From the NCBI GenBank assembly GCA_903916195.1, contig CAIWVP010000145.1, positions 1 to 41,745 on the forward strand: a stretch of 41,745 bases of DNA. Reading direction: 5' to 3'. Made by a program: the position numbers and the translations under genes. This DNA is from an uncultured Verrucomicrobiota bacterium. GTDB taxonomy: Bacteria; Verrucomicrobiota; Verrucomicrobiia; Limisphaerales; UBA9464. The notes under the pieces are model-generated. The model was not told the DNA's origin and searched no databases. It saw only the letters and a list, made by a program, of their open reading frames with translations. The stretch's first letter is position 1, and each line of letters begins with the position of its first letter. Shown here piece by piece: positions 1-8,657 of the stretch.

Positions 1-128
1 AAGATCATCCATGCGACCCGCGGACTCTCCGCGTTCTCCCGCACCGGTGGCAAGGTCCGACCATCGGCGGGGGCGATCGGTGGACCGCCTAGGGGAAAAC
101 GCCCGCGCCGCGGCAGATCCGCGTCAGG
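1..128. other. unassigned window edge
   Basis: These 128 bases lie downstream of the purN stop codon. One plus-strand frame is open from base 1, but its composition is not recognisable as any family. No terminator or RNA gene could be made out. It may be the tail of a neighbouring gene or plain intergenic DNA. Confidence 0.3.
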
Positions 129-773
129 TCACCGATCTTCCGCACGCGCCGCGAAACCGCTCGTGAGCCGTCCCCTCACCTTCACTTCGCCCCGCGCCAC
201 CGCGGCGATCGCCAAGGGATACAACTCGCGCTCCGCCTGCTGGATCCGCTCGTGCAATGTATCCGCCGTGTCGCCGTCCAGCACCGGCACGGCGCGCTGG
301 CCGATGATCGCCCCGGTGTCGATCCCTTGGTCGACATAGTGGACGGTGCAGCCGGTCACCTTGACGCCGTAGTCCAGCGCCTGCTTCCACGCGGCCAGTC
401 CCGGGAACGACGGGAGCAGCGATGGATGGATGTTCACGACGCGGCCCTCGAAGGCACGGAGGAACTCGCCCTTCAGGATGCGCATGAACCCGGCGAGCAC
501 GACGAGGTCGACCTCCGCCTCGCGCAGAGCCGCGATATAGGCGGTCTCGGCGGCCTCGTCCAACTTCGTCCTGAACTGCCCCGGCGCGAGATACCGTCCC
601 GGGATCCCGCGTTCCGCCGCGTGCCGCAGGATCCCCGCGTCGTCCACGTCGCTGGCGACGAGGACGACCTTCGCCGGGACCGAGCCGCCGGCGATCGCGT
701 CGGCGATGGCGACGAAGTTCGAGCCTTTGCCGGAGCCGAGCACGCCGAGGCGAAGCGGGATGGATTGCGACAT
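129..773 (-). CDS. purN: phosphoribosylglycinamide formyltransferase PurN
   Basis: The product (214 aa, the usual length) is the folate-dependent GAR transformylase that transfers a formyl group from 10-formyl-THF in step 3 of purine synthesis in the cytoplasm. The N-terminal GSGKGSNF loop binds the phosphate. [12 protein letters not shown] around residues 105-117 carries the catalytic Asn and His. A later [10 protein letters not shown] segment carries the catalytic Asp. The frame stays open for 59 codons upstream of the chosen start, but homology begins at [17 protein letters not shown], so the ATG complement at 771-773 was taken. It is divergent from the MetE-like gene and is the only purine synthesis gene here. 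Confidence 0.95.
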   Translation of the reverse strand: MSQSIPLRLGVLGSGKGSNFVAIADAIAGGSVPAKVVLVASDVDDAGILRHAAERGIPGRYLAPGQFRTKLDEAAETAYIAALREAEVDLVVLAGFMRILKGEFLRAFEGRVVNIHPSLLPSFPGLAAWKQALDYGVKVTGCTVHYVDQGIDTGAIIGQRAVPVLDGDTADTLHERIQQAERELYPLAIAAVARGEVKVRGRLTSGFAARAEDR

Positions 774-918
774 GCCCGGAGATTGGCGCGTCGCCCCGCG
801 GGAAGGAAGCCGAACGATGCCACACGCAGCCGCCGCGATGAACGGGACGGGACGGAGGCCCCGGAGAATTCTCCCTTCGACAGCCCGCGTCGGGTCCGCG
901 AAAATGGCCTCCCATCCA

Positions 919-1983
919 ATGAGATCCAACCCGCTCCGCACCTCGGTCATCGGCAGCTATCCCTTCCCCGGTTGGCTGGAACTCGCCTCGGTCCAGCTCG
1001 ACCGCTTCGGTCCCGACGACCTCGCGGAGCTCCAGGAAGACGCCGTCACCTGCGCCCTGCACGACCAGCTCGCGGCCGGCCTGGACGTGGTGACGGATGG
1101 CGAGCAGACGCGGCTCGATTTCAACCTGTCCTTCTACGGCCACCTCGAAGGCATCGAGCTCGAATCCGCCTCGCCCCGTCGCTTCGGACCGCCCGCCCAC
1201 GACCAGCGCGGCAAGCACAAGGTGGTCGCACCGCTGCGCGCGCCGCGCGGCCTCGGCGCCGTCGAAGAATTCAAGCGCCTCGGACGCATCGCCGCCGCCG
1301 CACCAAACGCGTCGCGCGCGACGCTCAAGGCCTCGGTCCCCGGTCCGTACACGCTTTCGGGCCGCCTCCTGCCCGAGCCCGGACTCGGCTACGCGGACCG
1401 CTGGGCGCTGACCGAGGCGCTGCTGCCGATCGTCCGGGCGGAGCTCGAGGCCCTCGTGGCCGCCGGATGCACCGAGGTCAGCGTCGACGAGCCGAGCATG
1501 AGCTGCTACGCGCACCGCGAGGACCCTCGGCGGTTCGTCGACATCTTCAACCGCACGGTCGAGACCATCGCCGGACGCACCCGCGTCTGCACCCACCTCT
1601 GCTTCGGCAACTACAAGGCCCGCGCGATCGGGCCGCGACGGATCGCGCCGATGTTCCCGGCATTCCTCGATTTCAAGTGCGACGAGATGCACGTCGAGAT
1701 GGCCAGCCGCGAATTCGCCGAACTGGAGCTGATCTCCCGGATCGCCGACCGCTGCGACGTCGCTGTCGGTATCGTGGACGTGAAGAGCTACTATCTGGAG
1801 ACGCCCGACGAGATCGCCCGGCGCGTGAAACACTGCCTCGGGTCGGCGCCCGCCGACCGGCTCGTCTTCGCGCCCGACTGCGGTCTGAGCCAGACCGCCC
1901 GATGGGCCGCGAAGCGCAAGCTCAAGGCCATGTGCGAAGGCGTGGAGCAGGTCCGAAAAGAGCTCGGGATCCCAGCGGCCTGA
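919..1983 (+). CDS. MetE C-terminal-like cobalamin-independent methionine synthase family protein
   Basis: The product (354 aa) is a single barrel matching the C-terminal catalytic half of MetE (COG0620), without the N-terminal MetE barrel. The zinc ligands of the family are visible: THLC (His and Cys), the Glu in CDEMHVE, and the Cys in APDCGL. SVDEPSM is the conserved DEP strand. Short MetE-like proteins transfer methyl groups to a thiol; the methyl donor cannot be read from sequence and need not be methyltetrahydrofolate. The start is ATG at 919 ([15 protein letters not shown]); an ATG at 904 in the same frame adds five residues and cannot be excluded. The hydrolase gene follows after 36 nt and may share its transcript. 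Confidence 0.85.
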   Translation: MRSNPLRTSVIGSYPFPGWLELASVQLDRFGPDDLAELQEDAVTCALHDQLAAGLDVVTDGEQTRLDFNLSFYGHLEGIELESASPRRFGPPAHDQRGKHKVVAPLRAPRGLGAVEEFKRLGRIAAAAPNASRATLKASVPGPYTLSGRLLPEPGLGYADRWALTEALLPIVRAELEALVAAGCTEVSVDEPSMSCYAHREDPRRFVDIFNRTVETIAGRTRVCTHLCFGNYKARAIGPRRIAPMFPAFLDFKCDEMHVEMASREFAELELISRIADRCDVAVGIVDVKSYYLETPDEIARRVKHCLGSAPADRLVFAPDCGLSQTARWAAKRKLKAMCEGVEQVRKELGIPAA

Positions 1984-2019
1984 GGCACCCGCCGACCGGT
2001 CCGCACGAAACATCGCGAT

Positions 2020-2886
2020 ATGATCGAACCCGCGCTCACGGACGACGCCCTGCTGGCCGACATCGCCGCCGCGCGGCGCCAGCACGACCGTTTCCACCTG
2101 TGGTGGCTCGGACAAAGCGGCTTCCTCCTCCATTGGCGGGACCGCTTCGCGCTGCTCGATCCGTACCTCTCGGATTCGCTCACGCGAAAATATGCCGCGA
2201 CCGACAAGCCGCACGTCCGCATGACGCGCCTCGTCATCGCGCCGGAGCGTCTCGGTTTCATCGACGTCGTCAGCTCGTCGCACCACCACACCGACCATCT
2301 CGACGCGGAGACTTTGAAGCCGTTGGCCGGTGCGAACGCCGGGTTGGTGATGGTCTGTCCTGAAGCGAACCGCGCGATCGTCCGCGATCGGAGCAGCCTG
2401 CCCGACGCGCGGATCCTCGGCCTCGACGCCGCGGGACCTGCCGGATCCGTGCCGTGTGCCGCGGAGGTCGGTCCGTTCCGGTTCGAGGCCGTCCCCGCCG
2501 CGCACGAGGCCTTGGACACCGACATGGCCGGACACCACATCTACCTCGGCTTCGTCGTCCGGTTCGGACCGTGGTCGCTCTACCACTCGGGCGACACCGT
2601 GCGGTTTCCCAGGATGGCGGAAGGTCTGCGGCCGTCCGCGGTCGATGTCGCCATCCTGCCCATCAACGGGCGTGCGCCGGAACGCCGCGTCGCCGGCAAC
2701 CTCTCCGGTCCGGAAGCCGCCCAGCTCGCCCACGACATCGGAGCCGGCTGCGTGATCCCCTGCCACCACGAGATGTTCGAGTTCAACACGGCGCCGCCGG
2801 ACGCCTTCGAGACCGAGTGCGTCCGCTTGGGACAACCGTTCCGCACGCTGCGCGCCGGCAAACGTTGGACCTCCCCGGCGCGCTGA
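2020..2886 (+). CDS. UlaG-like MBL-fold metal-dependent hydrolase
   Basis: The product (288 aa) is a metallo-beta-lactamase-fold enzyme of the UlaG/lactonase-like group. The metal-binding SHHHTDHLD motif lies near residues 88-96, followed by HSGDT (about 190), PINGR, and a C-terminal PCHHEMFEFN with a further metal-ligand histidine. UlaG itself opens ascorbate-6-phosphate lactone, but this family is wide and the substrate here is unknown. It follows the MetE-like gene by 36 nt on the same strand. There is no signal peptide, so it is probably cytoplasmic. Confidence 0.85.
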   Translation: MIEPALTDDALLADIAAARRQHDRFHLWWLGQSGFLLHWRDRFALLDPYLSDSLTRKYAATDKPHVRMTRLVIAPERLGFIDVVSSSHHHTDHLDAETLKPLAGANAGLVMVCPEANRAIVRDRSSLPDARILGLDAAGPAGSVPCAAEVGPFRFEAVPAAHEALDTDMAGHHIYLGFVVRFGPWSLYHSGDTVRFPRMAEGLRPSAVDVAILPINGRAPERRVAGNLSGPEAAQLAHDIGAGCVIPCHHEMFEFNTAPPDAFETECVRLGQPFRTLRAGKRWTSPAR

Positions 2887-2928
2887 CGCCGCGGCGGTCG
2901 TTTGCCGCCGATGGGACGCAACTTCTGT

Positions 2929-2958
2929 TTGCCGTCGTCGCGCCTCGCTCCCTAGCTT
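2929..2958 (+). promoter_or_regulatory. candidate galE promoter
   Basis: TTGCCG (2929-2934) and TAGCTT (2953-2958) are separated by 18 nt. The galE ATG lies 11 nt after the -10-like box, so the transcript leader would be only about 5 nt. No Shine-Dalgarno is seen. Confidence 0.45.
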
Positions 2959-2969
2959 GCGGCCATAAG

Positions 2970-3941
2970 ATGAACGTCTTCGTCACCGGCGGTGCCGGCT
3001 ACATCGGATCGGTCTGCGTGGAGGAACTCTGCGATGCCGACCACACGGTCACCGTGTTCGACAACCTGACCGAGGGGCATCGTTCGGCGGTGGATCCGCG
3101 GGCCCGATTCATCCAAGGCGACTTCGGGGACCGTTCGCTCATCTTCGCGGCGGTGAAAGATTCCGGCGCCCAAGCTGTGATCCACTTCGCCGCAAACGCT
3201 CTGGTCGGCGAGTCGATGACCGACCCGTCGAAGTATTTCCGCAACAACGTCGCCAACGCCGTGAACCTCGCCGATGCCGCCGTGGCCGCAGGCGTCAAAA
3301 AGTTCGTCTTCAGCTCCACCTGCGCCACCTACGGCCCGCCGGACCGGGTCCCGATGGATGAATCGTTGCCGCAGCGCCCGATCAATCCCTACGGCGAGTC
3401 GAAGCTGATGTTCGAACAGGTGCTCAAGTGGTACCGGCAGATCCACGGGCTGGATTTCGTCGCCTTCCGCTACTTCAACGCCGCCGGCGCCAGCGCGCGG
3501 TTCGGTGAGCACCACCGGATCGAGACGCACCTTATCCCCAACATCCTCTACGTCGCCCAGGGCAAGAAGCCGCACGTGGAGATGTACGGCACCGATTATC
3601 CGACGCCTGACGGCACCTGCATCCGCGACTACATCCACATCGCCGACCTCGCCCAGGCGCACATGCTCGCGCTCGCGCCGGGCAAGAGCGGGTTCTTCAA
3701 CCTCGGCAACGGCGAAGGCTTCTCCGTGAAGGAGGTCATCGCCGCCTGCGAGCGTGTCACCGGCAAGAGCATCCCGGTGATCGCCAAGCCCCGTCGCGCC
3801 GGTGATCCGCCGAAGCTCGTGGCCGCCGCGGCCAAAGCGGTGGAGGAGCTCGGCTGGAAGCCCCGGTTCCCGCAGCTCGACGACATCGTCGCGACCGCAT
3901 GGGCGTGGCACCAGAAGCATCCCGACGGCTATCCGGATTGA
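2970..3941 (+). CDS. galE: UDP-glucose 4-epimerase GalE
   Basis: The product (323 aa) is a short-chain dehydrogenase-type epimerase that interconverts UDP-glucose and UDP-galactose with bound NAD. The Rossmann motif GGAGYIGS is at residues 7-14. FSSTCATYG holds the catalytic Ser/Thr and YGESK the Tyr-Lys pair. RYFNAAGA and the CIRDYIH segment are typical GalE substrate-loop signatures. The start is ATG at 2970, because upstream in-frame residues show no homology and overlap the hydrolase gene. lpxB follows on the same strand, consistent with sugar nucleotides for cell-surface glycans. Confidence 0.95.
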   Translation: MNVFVTGGAGYIGSVCVEELCDADHTVTVFDNLTEGHRSAVDPRARFIQGDFGDRSLIFAAVKDSGAQAVIHFAANALVGESMTDPSKYFRNNVANAVNLADAAVAAGVKKFVFSSTCATYGPPDRVPMDESLPQRPINPYGESKLMFEQVLKWYRQIHGLDFVAFRYFNAAGASARFGEHHRIETHLIPNILYVAQGKKPHVEMYGTDYPTPDGTCIRDYIHIADLAQAHMLALAPGKSGFFNLGNGEGFSVKEVIAACERVTGKSIPVIAKPRRAGDPPKLVAAAAKAVEELGWKPRFPQLDDIVATAWAWHQKHPDGYPD

Positions 3942-3994
3942 GCGCCCGGAGGCTCCCGTGACGCCGGCTTGCCTTCGCGCACCGGCCTCGCCGA

Positions 3995-5233
3995 ATGTCG
4001 CTGGGTCCAGTGAAGCCGCTCTCCATCATGGTCGTCGCCGGCGAGCCGAGCGGGGACGAACTCGCCGCCGAGCTCATCCGCGCCCTGCGGGCCGAAGCAG
4101 GACCGTTCGCACCGACGTTCTTCGGCGCAGGCGGCGAGAAGATGGCCACGGCCGGCGTCGAGATCGTGGTCGACCTGACCCGCCACGCCGTCATCGGCCT
4201 GCCGACGTTCGCCGAATACCGGAAGTTCCAGCGCCTCCGAGACGATCTGGTCGCCTTGGCCGCCGCACGCGCTCCGGATGTCGTGGTCGGTGTCGATTTC
4301 TTCGCCTTCAACGGCAGCTTGGCCGAGCGCATCCGCACGATGTCGGAGCGGATGTCCGGCCCTTTCCAGAACTGGCGGCCGAAGCTGGTACAATACGTCT
4401 CGCCGCAGGTCTGGGCATCGCGGCCCGGACGCGCCCGCCGCTTGGAGCGCACCCACGACCTCTTGCTGAGCATCCTGCCCTTCGAGCCGGCCTGGTACGC
4501 GGCGCACGCCCCGCGCCTCCGGGTCGAGTTCGTGGGGCATCCGATCGTCGAAAGGCACGGGACCGGGGAAGTTTCAGGTCTCAGGTTTCAGGTTCCAGGT
4601 TCCGTCGAAGGCGGCGTGCCGGACGGGACGGGGCACGCTTCCCCCGACCTGAAACCTGAAACCTCGAACCAGAAACTCCTCCTCCTTCCCGGCAGCCGCG
4701 CCGGCGAACTGCGCCGTCATCTCCCGGTGATGGTCGAAGCCGCCCGGCGCATCGAGGCGCAGACCGGCGTGACGTTGCAGATGGTGCTGCCGAACACCGC
4801 GTTGCTCGACCAGGCACGGCCGTTCCTGGCTCCCCTACCCCGCCTCCAGATCCAGATCGGAGGCCTGTCGGATGCGCTCCGTGCCGCGACCGTCGCGCTC
4901 GCTTCGACGGGCACGGTGACGCTTGAATGCGCTTGGTCCGGGGTCCCCACCGTCGCGATCTACCGGACCTCGCGGATCACTTATGAGCTCGGAAAGCGTC
5001 TGGTGACGGTGAAGTCCCTCGCCATGCCGAACCTGCTCGCCGGCGGGACGGTCATGCCCGAGTTCATCCAGCACGAGGCGACGCCGGAGAACCTGGCCCG
5101 GGCGACGCTCGCCCTGCTCGCCGATCCCGGCCGCCGTGCGACGATACGCGACCAACTGGCCGCCGTGGTCCGTTCGTTGGGCGGTCCGGGCGCGAGCCGA
5201 CGGGCCGCGCGAGCCGTCCTGTCGCTGCTCTGA
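3995..5233 (+). CDS. lpxB: lipid-A-disaccharide synthase LpxB with a palindromic-element insertion
   Basis: The product (412 aa) is the family 19 glycosyltransferase that joins UDP-2,3-diacylglucosamine to lipid X at the inner membrane. Family motifs are present: AGEPSGD near the N-terminus, VGVDFFAFN (the Asp is kept, the usual Pro replaced), SPQVWAS, FVGHP, LLPGSR, ASTGTVTLE and PNLLAGG. Between FVGHP and LLPGSR the normal linker is replaced by about 36 residues (193-228) encoded by a hairpin-forming repeat, so this linker is longer than in E. coli LpxB. The frame stays intact and all flanking motifs survive, so the protein is probably active. It converges with tgt, with only 4 nt between the stop codons. 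Confidence 0.92.
   Translation: MSLGPVKPLSIMVVAGEPSGDELAAELIRALRAEAGPFAPTFFGAGGEKMATAGVEIVVDLTRHAVIGLPTFAEYRKFQRLRDDLVALAAARAPDVVVGVDFFAFNGSLAERIRTMSERMSGPFQNWRPKLVQYVSPQVWASRPGRARRLERTHDLLLSILPFEPAWYAAHAPRLRVEFVGHPIVERHGTGEVSGLRFQVPGSVEGGVPDGTGHASPDLKPETSNQKLLLLPGSRAGELRRHLPVMVEAARRIEAQTGVTLQMVLPNTALLDQARPFLAPLPRLQIQIGGLSDALRAATVALASTGTVTLECAWSGVPTVAIYRTSRITYELGKRLVTVKSLAMPNLLAGGTVMPEFIQHEATPENLARATLALLADPGRRATIRDQLAAVVRSLGGPGASRRAARAVLSLL
4571..4676 (+). repeat. palindromic CAGGTTT-type element inside lpxB
   Basis: The left arm (4571-4604) is built from CAGGTTT-like heptamers. The right arm (4646-4676) is its reverse complement with about five mismatches over 31 nt. Inside lies a perfect 7 bp stem, GCGTGCC (4614-4620) with GGCACGC (4632-4638). 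The element is translated in frame as part of LpxB. A second copy of the same family lies at 32946-33067. No transposase gene accompanies either copy. Confidence 0.85.
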
Positions 5234-5237
5234 CCGC

Positions 5238-6389
5238 TCACGCAACGACGGTCGCGGCGGCGGCGGCCTTGGCCGCCCGCACCTTCTCCGTCGGGATGTA
5301 GGTCTCCGCGAACTGCCGCCGGAACCCGGCGAACGTGCCCGCCGCCAGATGCGCCCGGATCTGCCGCATCACCTCGAGGTAGTAGTGGCTGTTGTGGATG
5401 CTGACCAACCGCAGGCCGAGGATCTCGTCGACGTTCAGCAGATGCCGGATATAGGCGCGCGTGTGGTGGCGGCAGGCGAAACATTCGCAGCCTTCCTCGA
5501 TCGGCACGAAGTCCGCCTTCACCGCGCCTCCCTTGATGGCGAACGTGCCCTTGCTCGTGAAGGCGGTGCCGTTGCGGGCGACGCGGGTCGGCAACACGCA
5601 ATCGAACATGTCCACCCCGCGGGCCACGAGCTCGACCATCTGCGCCGGCGTGCCGAGACCCATCGCGTACCGGGCCTTGTGCGCCGGGAGATGCGGCTCG
5701 GAGATCTCGACGGCTTTCATCATCTCCGGCTCCGGTTCCCCGACGCTGACGCCCCCGATGGCGTAGCCGTCGAAATCCATCGCCACCAACTCCTCGGCGC
5801 ACTTCTGCCGCAGGTCGGGATGGTGCGTGCCCTGGACGATGCCGAAGACCATCTGACCCGGCGCCCGCGGCTGTGCCTTGCATTCGGCCGCCCAACGCAA
5901 GGTGCGCTTCACCGACTTGAGCACGTCCTCGCGCGGCGTGGTGTGCGGCGGGCATTCGTCGAAGACCATGGCGATGTCGGACCCCAACCACCGCTGGATC
6001 TCCATGCTCTCCTTCGGCCCGAGGAAGATGAGCGAGCCGTCGAGATGGCTCCGGAACTCGACGCCGTGCTCCTTCACCTTGCGGATCTTGCCGAGGCTGA
6101 AGACCTGGAAACCGCCCGAATCCGTCAGGATCGGCCCCGACCAATCCATGAATCTATGCAGTCCGCCGGCCTTCTCGATGATCTCGCGTCCGGGCCGGAT
6201 GCTGAGATGGTAGGTGTTGCCGAGCAGGACCTGGGTGCCCATCTCGAGCAGTTCCCGGTTGTCGAGCGCCTTCACGCTGGCCTGCGTGCCGACCGGCATG
6301 AAGACCGGCGTCTCGATGACCCCGCGGGTCGTGGTCAGCCGTCCGAGGCGGGCCCGGGACGAGGGATCGGTCTTCAACAATTCGAACAT
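5238..6389 (-). CDS. tgt: tRNA-guanine transglycosylase (queuine biosynthesis)
   Basis: The product (383 aa, normal length) exchanges guanine-34 of GUN-anticodon tRNAs for preQ1. The nucleophile region TDSGGFQVFSLG and VFDECPP are present near residues 90-160. VFGIVQG and the conserved GGVSVGEP follow. The C-terminal zinc site CECFACRHH, with a later His, is complete. The start is the ATG whose complement is 6387-6389 (MFELLKTD); the open upstream frame shows no homology. No other queuosine gene is in the window. Confidence 0.95.
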   Translation of the reverse strand: MFELLKTDPSSRARLGRLTTTRGVIETPVFMPVGTQASVKALDNRELLEMGTQVLLGNTYHLSIRPGREIIEKAGGLHRFMDWSGPILTDSGGFQVFSLGKIRKVKEHGVEFRSHLDGSLIFLGPKESMEIQRWLGSDIAMVFDECPPHTTPREDVLKSVKRTLRWAAECKAQPRAPGQMVFGIVQGTHHPDLRQKCAEELVAMDFDGYAIGGVSVGEPEPEMMKAVEISEPHLPAHKARYAMGLGTPAQMVELVARGVDMFDCVLPTRVARNGTAFTSKGTFAIKGGAVKADFVPIEEGCECFACRHHTRAYIRHLLNVDEILGLRLVSIHNSHYYLEVMRQIRAHLAAGTFAGFRRQFAETYIPTEKVRAAKAAAAATVVA

Positions 6390-6397
6390 CGGGGCCG

Positions 6398-6426
6398 AGC
6401 ATCCCACAGGCAGGCGACCGGGACAA
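6398..6426 (-). promoter_or_regulatory. candidate tgt promoter
   Basis: Reading the minus strand, TTGTCC (6421-6426) is followed after 17 nt by GATGCT (6398-6403), then 8 nt to the tgt ATG. This would give an essentially leaderless transcript. Confidence 0.45.
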
Positions 6427-6479
6427 CGCAGCGCGTCTTTTGATCGCAACGTCCGGGGTCGACCGGAGATCCAGAAAAG

Positions 6480-6658
6480 GTCGGCCCTTCGCGATGGCAA
6501 TCTGCATCAGCTGGCCCACGCCGGTCAGGTCGATGGTCGATAGTCGCGCACGGGTTCTTCTTCGCGATCTCGAGCTCGGCGTAGCCGGGCAGGAAGCTGC
6601 CGGAGTCGTCGCGCGGCCAGCCCAGTGCGGTCGGCGTGAGGTCGTCGGTGCCGAGAGT
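6480..6658 (-). pseudogene. fragment of pyruvate phosphate dikinase gene
   Basis: This stretch matches the C-terminal part of the intact ppdK of this window (about 10850-11022) at roughly 92% identity by eye, on the same strand. Translated pieces read [26 protein letters not shown] and [11 protein letters not shown], against [12 protein letters not shown] and so on in the intact protein. A 7 nt near-tandem duplication at 6532-6545 (GATGGTC then GATAGTC) shifts the frame. Neither the swivel His nor the catalytic Cys region is included. It is therefore a dead partial duplication about 4.2 kb from the source gene. Confidence 0.88.
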
Positions 6659-6901
6659 GGAAACGACAGGATCCAACGTCCGCCGGAGGCCACCACACCA
6701 AGCAACATCAGCCCACGGATCGCCAAGCGACGGTTGGCCCACGCGACTGGCGTCACCCAGGGTGATGGCATGGATATCCGAGCCTTCTTCCAGCCTGCCG
6801 CATCCATCACGGTCGCGAACCGTTGTACGAGCCGGCCCGTCGACGCCCTGCCCTTCCGCGGGACCAGGGACCGCGCGCAGCCATCCGGCAGGCCAGGAAG
6901 G
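6659..6901. other. non-coding or decayed stretch
   Basis: Between the ppdK fragment and the ArsR stop codon no frame resembles a known family. No hairpin terminator or RNA gene was recognised. Its position beside a broken gene copy suggests more decayed sequence. Confidence 0.4.
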
Positions 6902-7261
6902 TCAGCCGGCGAAGTGCGCGGCTTTCTCGGCCAGTTCCTTCTGCAGGCGCCCGCAGACGATGTCGCACAGCTCGAACAAGGATTCGTCGGCGATGAAGTA
7001 GTACACCTTCAGGCCGTCCTTGCGCCGACCGACCAAGCCGCCCTCGGCGAGCAGTCCGAGGTGCTTGGAGACATTGGCCTGCCCGGCTCCGGAGGCCTCG
7101 ACCAACTGGGTGACGGTCCTCTCCCCGCCGCGCAGTTCGTCGAGCAGCCGCAGCCGCATCGGCTCGGACAGCATCCGGAAGCGGGCCGCCACCAGTTCGA
7201 GCGCGCCGGGCGGAAGGCTCTTGGGCGCGCCGGCCTTCCTTTTCAAGGGAGCTGTTGACAT
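6902..7261 (-). CDS. ArsR-family transcriptional regulator of the sulfur operon
   Basis: The product (119 aa) is a winged-helix repressor. MLSEPMRLRLLDEL leads into the HTH, with the recognition helix in GAGQANVSKHLGLLAEGG, followed by the wing GLKVYYF. It lacks the ELCVCDL metal site of classic ArsR/SmtB. Instead a pair of cysteines spaced CxxxC lies in the last helix (ELCDIVCG). The gene is divergent from rhodanese and persulfide genes with 32 nt between start codons, and its own start overlaps their -35 box. Inference: it represses the divergent operon and senses (per)sulfide through the cysteines. Known sulfide sensors (BigR/SqrR) use differently placed cysteines, so this is not certain. 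Confidence 0.88.
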   Translation of the reverse strand: MSTAPLKRKAGAPKSLPPGALELVAARFRMLSEPMRLRLLDELRGGERTVTQLVEASGAGQANVSKHLGLLAEGGLVGRRKDGLKVYYFIADESLFELCDIVCGRLQKELAEKAAHFAG

Positions 7262-7282
7262 ATCACTGCATCGGCATATGGT
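7255..7282 (+). promoter_or_regulatory. sulfur-operon promoter with overlapping inverted repeat
   Basis: A consensus -35, TTGACA (7255-7260), and a -10-like TATGGT (7277-7282) are 16 nt apart. The inverted repeat CATAT (7259-7263)/ATATG (7276-7280) spans both boxes and is a plausible ArsR operator. The ATG of the rhodanese lies 11 nt after the -10, so the leader would be about 5 nt. Confidence 0.6.
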
Positions 7283-7293
7283 CGCATCACGTT

Positions 7294-7884
7294 ATGAGCA
7301 CATTACTGGACACCTCGAAGGAGCACAAAGCGAAACTCGGCGCCGCGGAACTGCGGTCCCTGCTCGCGGGCGGCGGTCCGCCGCAGTTGGTGGACGTGCG
7401 GGAGTCCGTGGAGTTCGCCGCCGGGCGCATCGCCGGAGCGCGGTCGGTGCCGCTGGCTGATGTGGGGCGCCGCGCGACGGAACTCGACCGCGCACGGCCC
7501 GTGGTCTGCATCTGCCGGTCAGGAAAACGCTCGGCGCAGGCGGCGGAGACGCTGACGGCGCTCGGCTTCCCCCACGTCCAACAACTCGAGGGCGGTCTGT
7601 CGGCGTGGGAGCAGGCCGGGCTGCCGGTGGAAAAGGACGCAGACGCTCCGTGGGCGCTGGAACGCCAGGTGCGGTTCGTCGCCGGGTCGCTCGTGTTGAC
7701 CGGGTTGGGCGTGTCCTTGGTCTGGCCGCCGGCCATCGGATTGTCGTGGTTCGTCGGCGCGGGGCTGATGTTCGCCGCCGTGATCGATTGGTGCGGCATG
7801 GGATTGTTGCTGGCGATGATGCCGTGGAACCGACAGCCCAAGACCTGCGTGACCACCTGCCGCCCGGGAGCAGGCCGACCATGA
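7294..7884 (+). CDS. rhodanese domain fused to DUF2892 membrane domain
   Basis: The product (196 aa) has an N-terminal rhodanese domain (about residues 15-110) with the active-site loop CRSGKRS. The C-terminal DUF2892-type domain holds two hydrophobic segments and the closing MPWN motif. Such proteins carry persulfide sulfur at the inner membrane. The ATG at 7294 (MSTLLDTSK) was chosen because upstream residues come from the promoter. It is the first gene of a four-gene operon; its stop overlaps the next start (ATGA). Confidence 0.9.
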   Translation: MSTLLDTSKEHKAKLGAAELRSLLAGGGPPQLVDVRESVEFAAGRIAGARSVPLADVGRRATELDRARPVVCICRSGKRSAQAAETLTALGFPHVQQLEGGLSAWEQAGLPVEKDADAPWALERQVRFVAGSLVLTGLGVSLVWPPAIGLSWFVGAGLMFAAVIDWCGMGLLLAMMPWNRQPKTCVTTCRPGAGRP

Positions 7885-8657
7885 CCGCGCTCGCCCTCAT
7901 CCTGGCCGTCGCCATCGGTTTGTCCTTGGGGCTGCTCGGCAGCGGCGGTTCGATCGTGACGCTGCCGGTCCTCGTGTATGCGGCGGGGGTGCCCATCACT
8001 TCGGCGGTGGGGATGTCGCTGGCCATCGTGGGCGGCACCAGCGCGGCGGCAGCGTGGCTGAAGCATCGGCAGGGCCTGGTCCATGGGCGCGCCACGATGC
8101 TCTTCGGCGTCACCGGCATGGCGGGCGCCTGGGTGGGCGCGCAGTTCACGAGGCTCGTCCCGCCGCCGGTGCTGATGCTGCTGTTCGCCGGGCTGATGAC
8201 GGTCATCGCCGTGCGGATGCTCGCCCAGCGCGGCGATGACACGGTCCAGCCGCTGCCGGACTGCCGGCCGGTCCGCTGCGGCACGGCCGGGCTGGTGGTC
8301 GGGATGCTGACGGGGTTCCTCGGCGTCGGCGGGGGATTCCTCCTCGTGCCGGCGATGATCCTCTTCGCGCGGCTGCCGATGCCGACGGCGGTCGGGACAT
8401 CGCTCGCCGTCGTCGCGGCGAACTCGGTCGCGGGTCTGGCCGTCCATCTGCGCCACGGCGGCCTGGATGTGCGCACCACGCTGGTGTTCCTCGTCGCGAC
8501 GCTGCTGGGGATGCTGGCCGGAGTCCGGTTGGGCGGACGGGTGCCGACGACGGTCCTGCGCCGGGCCTTCGGAGGGCTGGTCCTGGCCGTGGCCGGGTTC
8601 GTCATCGCCAAGAACTGGCAGGCGCTCGGCTCCACCCCGTCGTCGCATCAGCCGTGA
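7881..8657 (+). CDS. TauE/SafE-family sulfite/sulfur-anion exporter
   Basis: The product (258 aa) is an integral membrane protein with the two internal repeats typical of the family. One starts near the N-terminus (GLLGSGGSIVTLPVLVY) and one in the middle (GFLGVGGGFLLVPAMILF), with about eight hydrophobic segments. Family members move sulfite, sulfoacetate or related anions. Translational coupling to a rhodanese and a persulfide-dioxygenase-like gene suggests export of sulfite made during sulfide detoxification. The start overlaps the preceding stop, and the stop overlaps the next GTG start. Confidence 0.9.
   Translation: MTALALILAVAIGLSLGLLGSGGSIVTLPVLVYAAGVPITSAVGMSLAIVGGTSAAAAWLKHRQGLVHGRATMLFGVTGMAGAWVGAQFTRLVPPPVLMLLFAGLMTVIAVRMLAQRGDDTVQPLPDCRPVRCGTAGLVVGMLTGFLGVGGGFLLVPAMILFARLPMPTAVGTSLAVVAANSVAGLAVHLRHGGLDVRTTLVFLVATLLGMLAGVRLGGRVPTTVLRRAFGGLVLAVAGFVIAKNWQALGSTPSSHQP

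Noticed and set aside
124-2835. A 903-codon minus-strand open frame
   Set aside because: It lies opposite the MetE-like and hydrolase genes and also overlaps purN in another frame; all these genes have clear motifs, so it is a GC-driven shadow.
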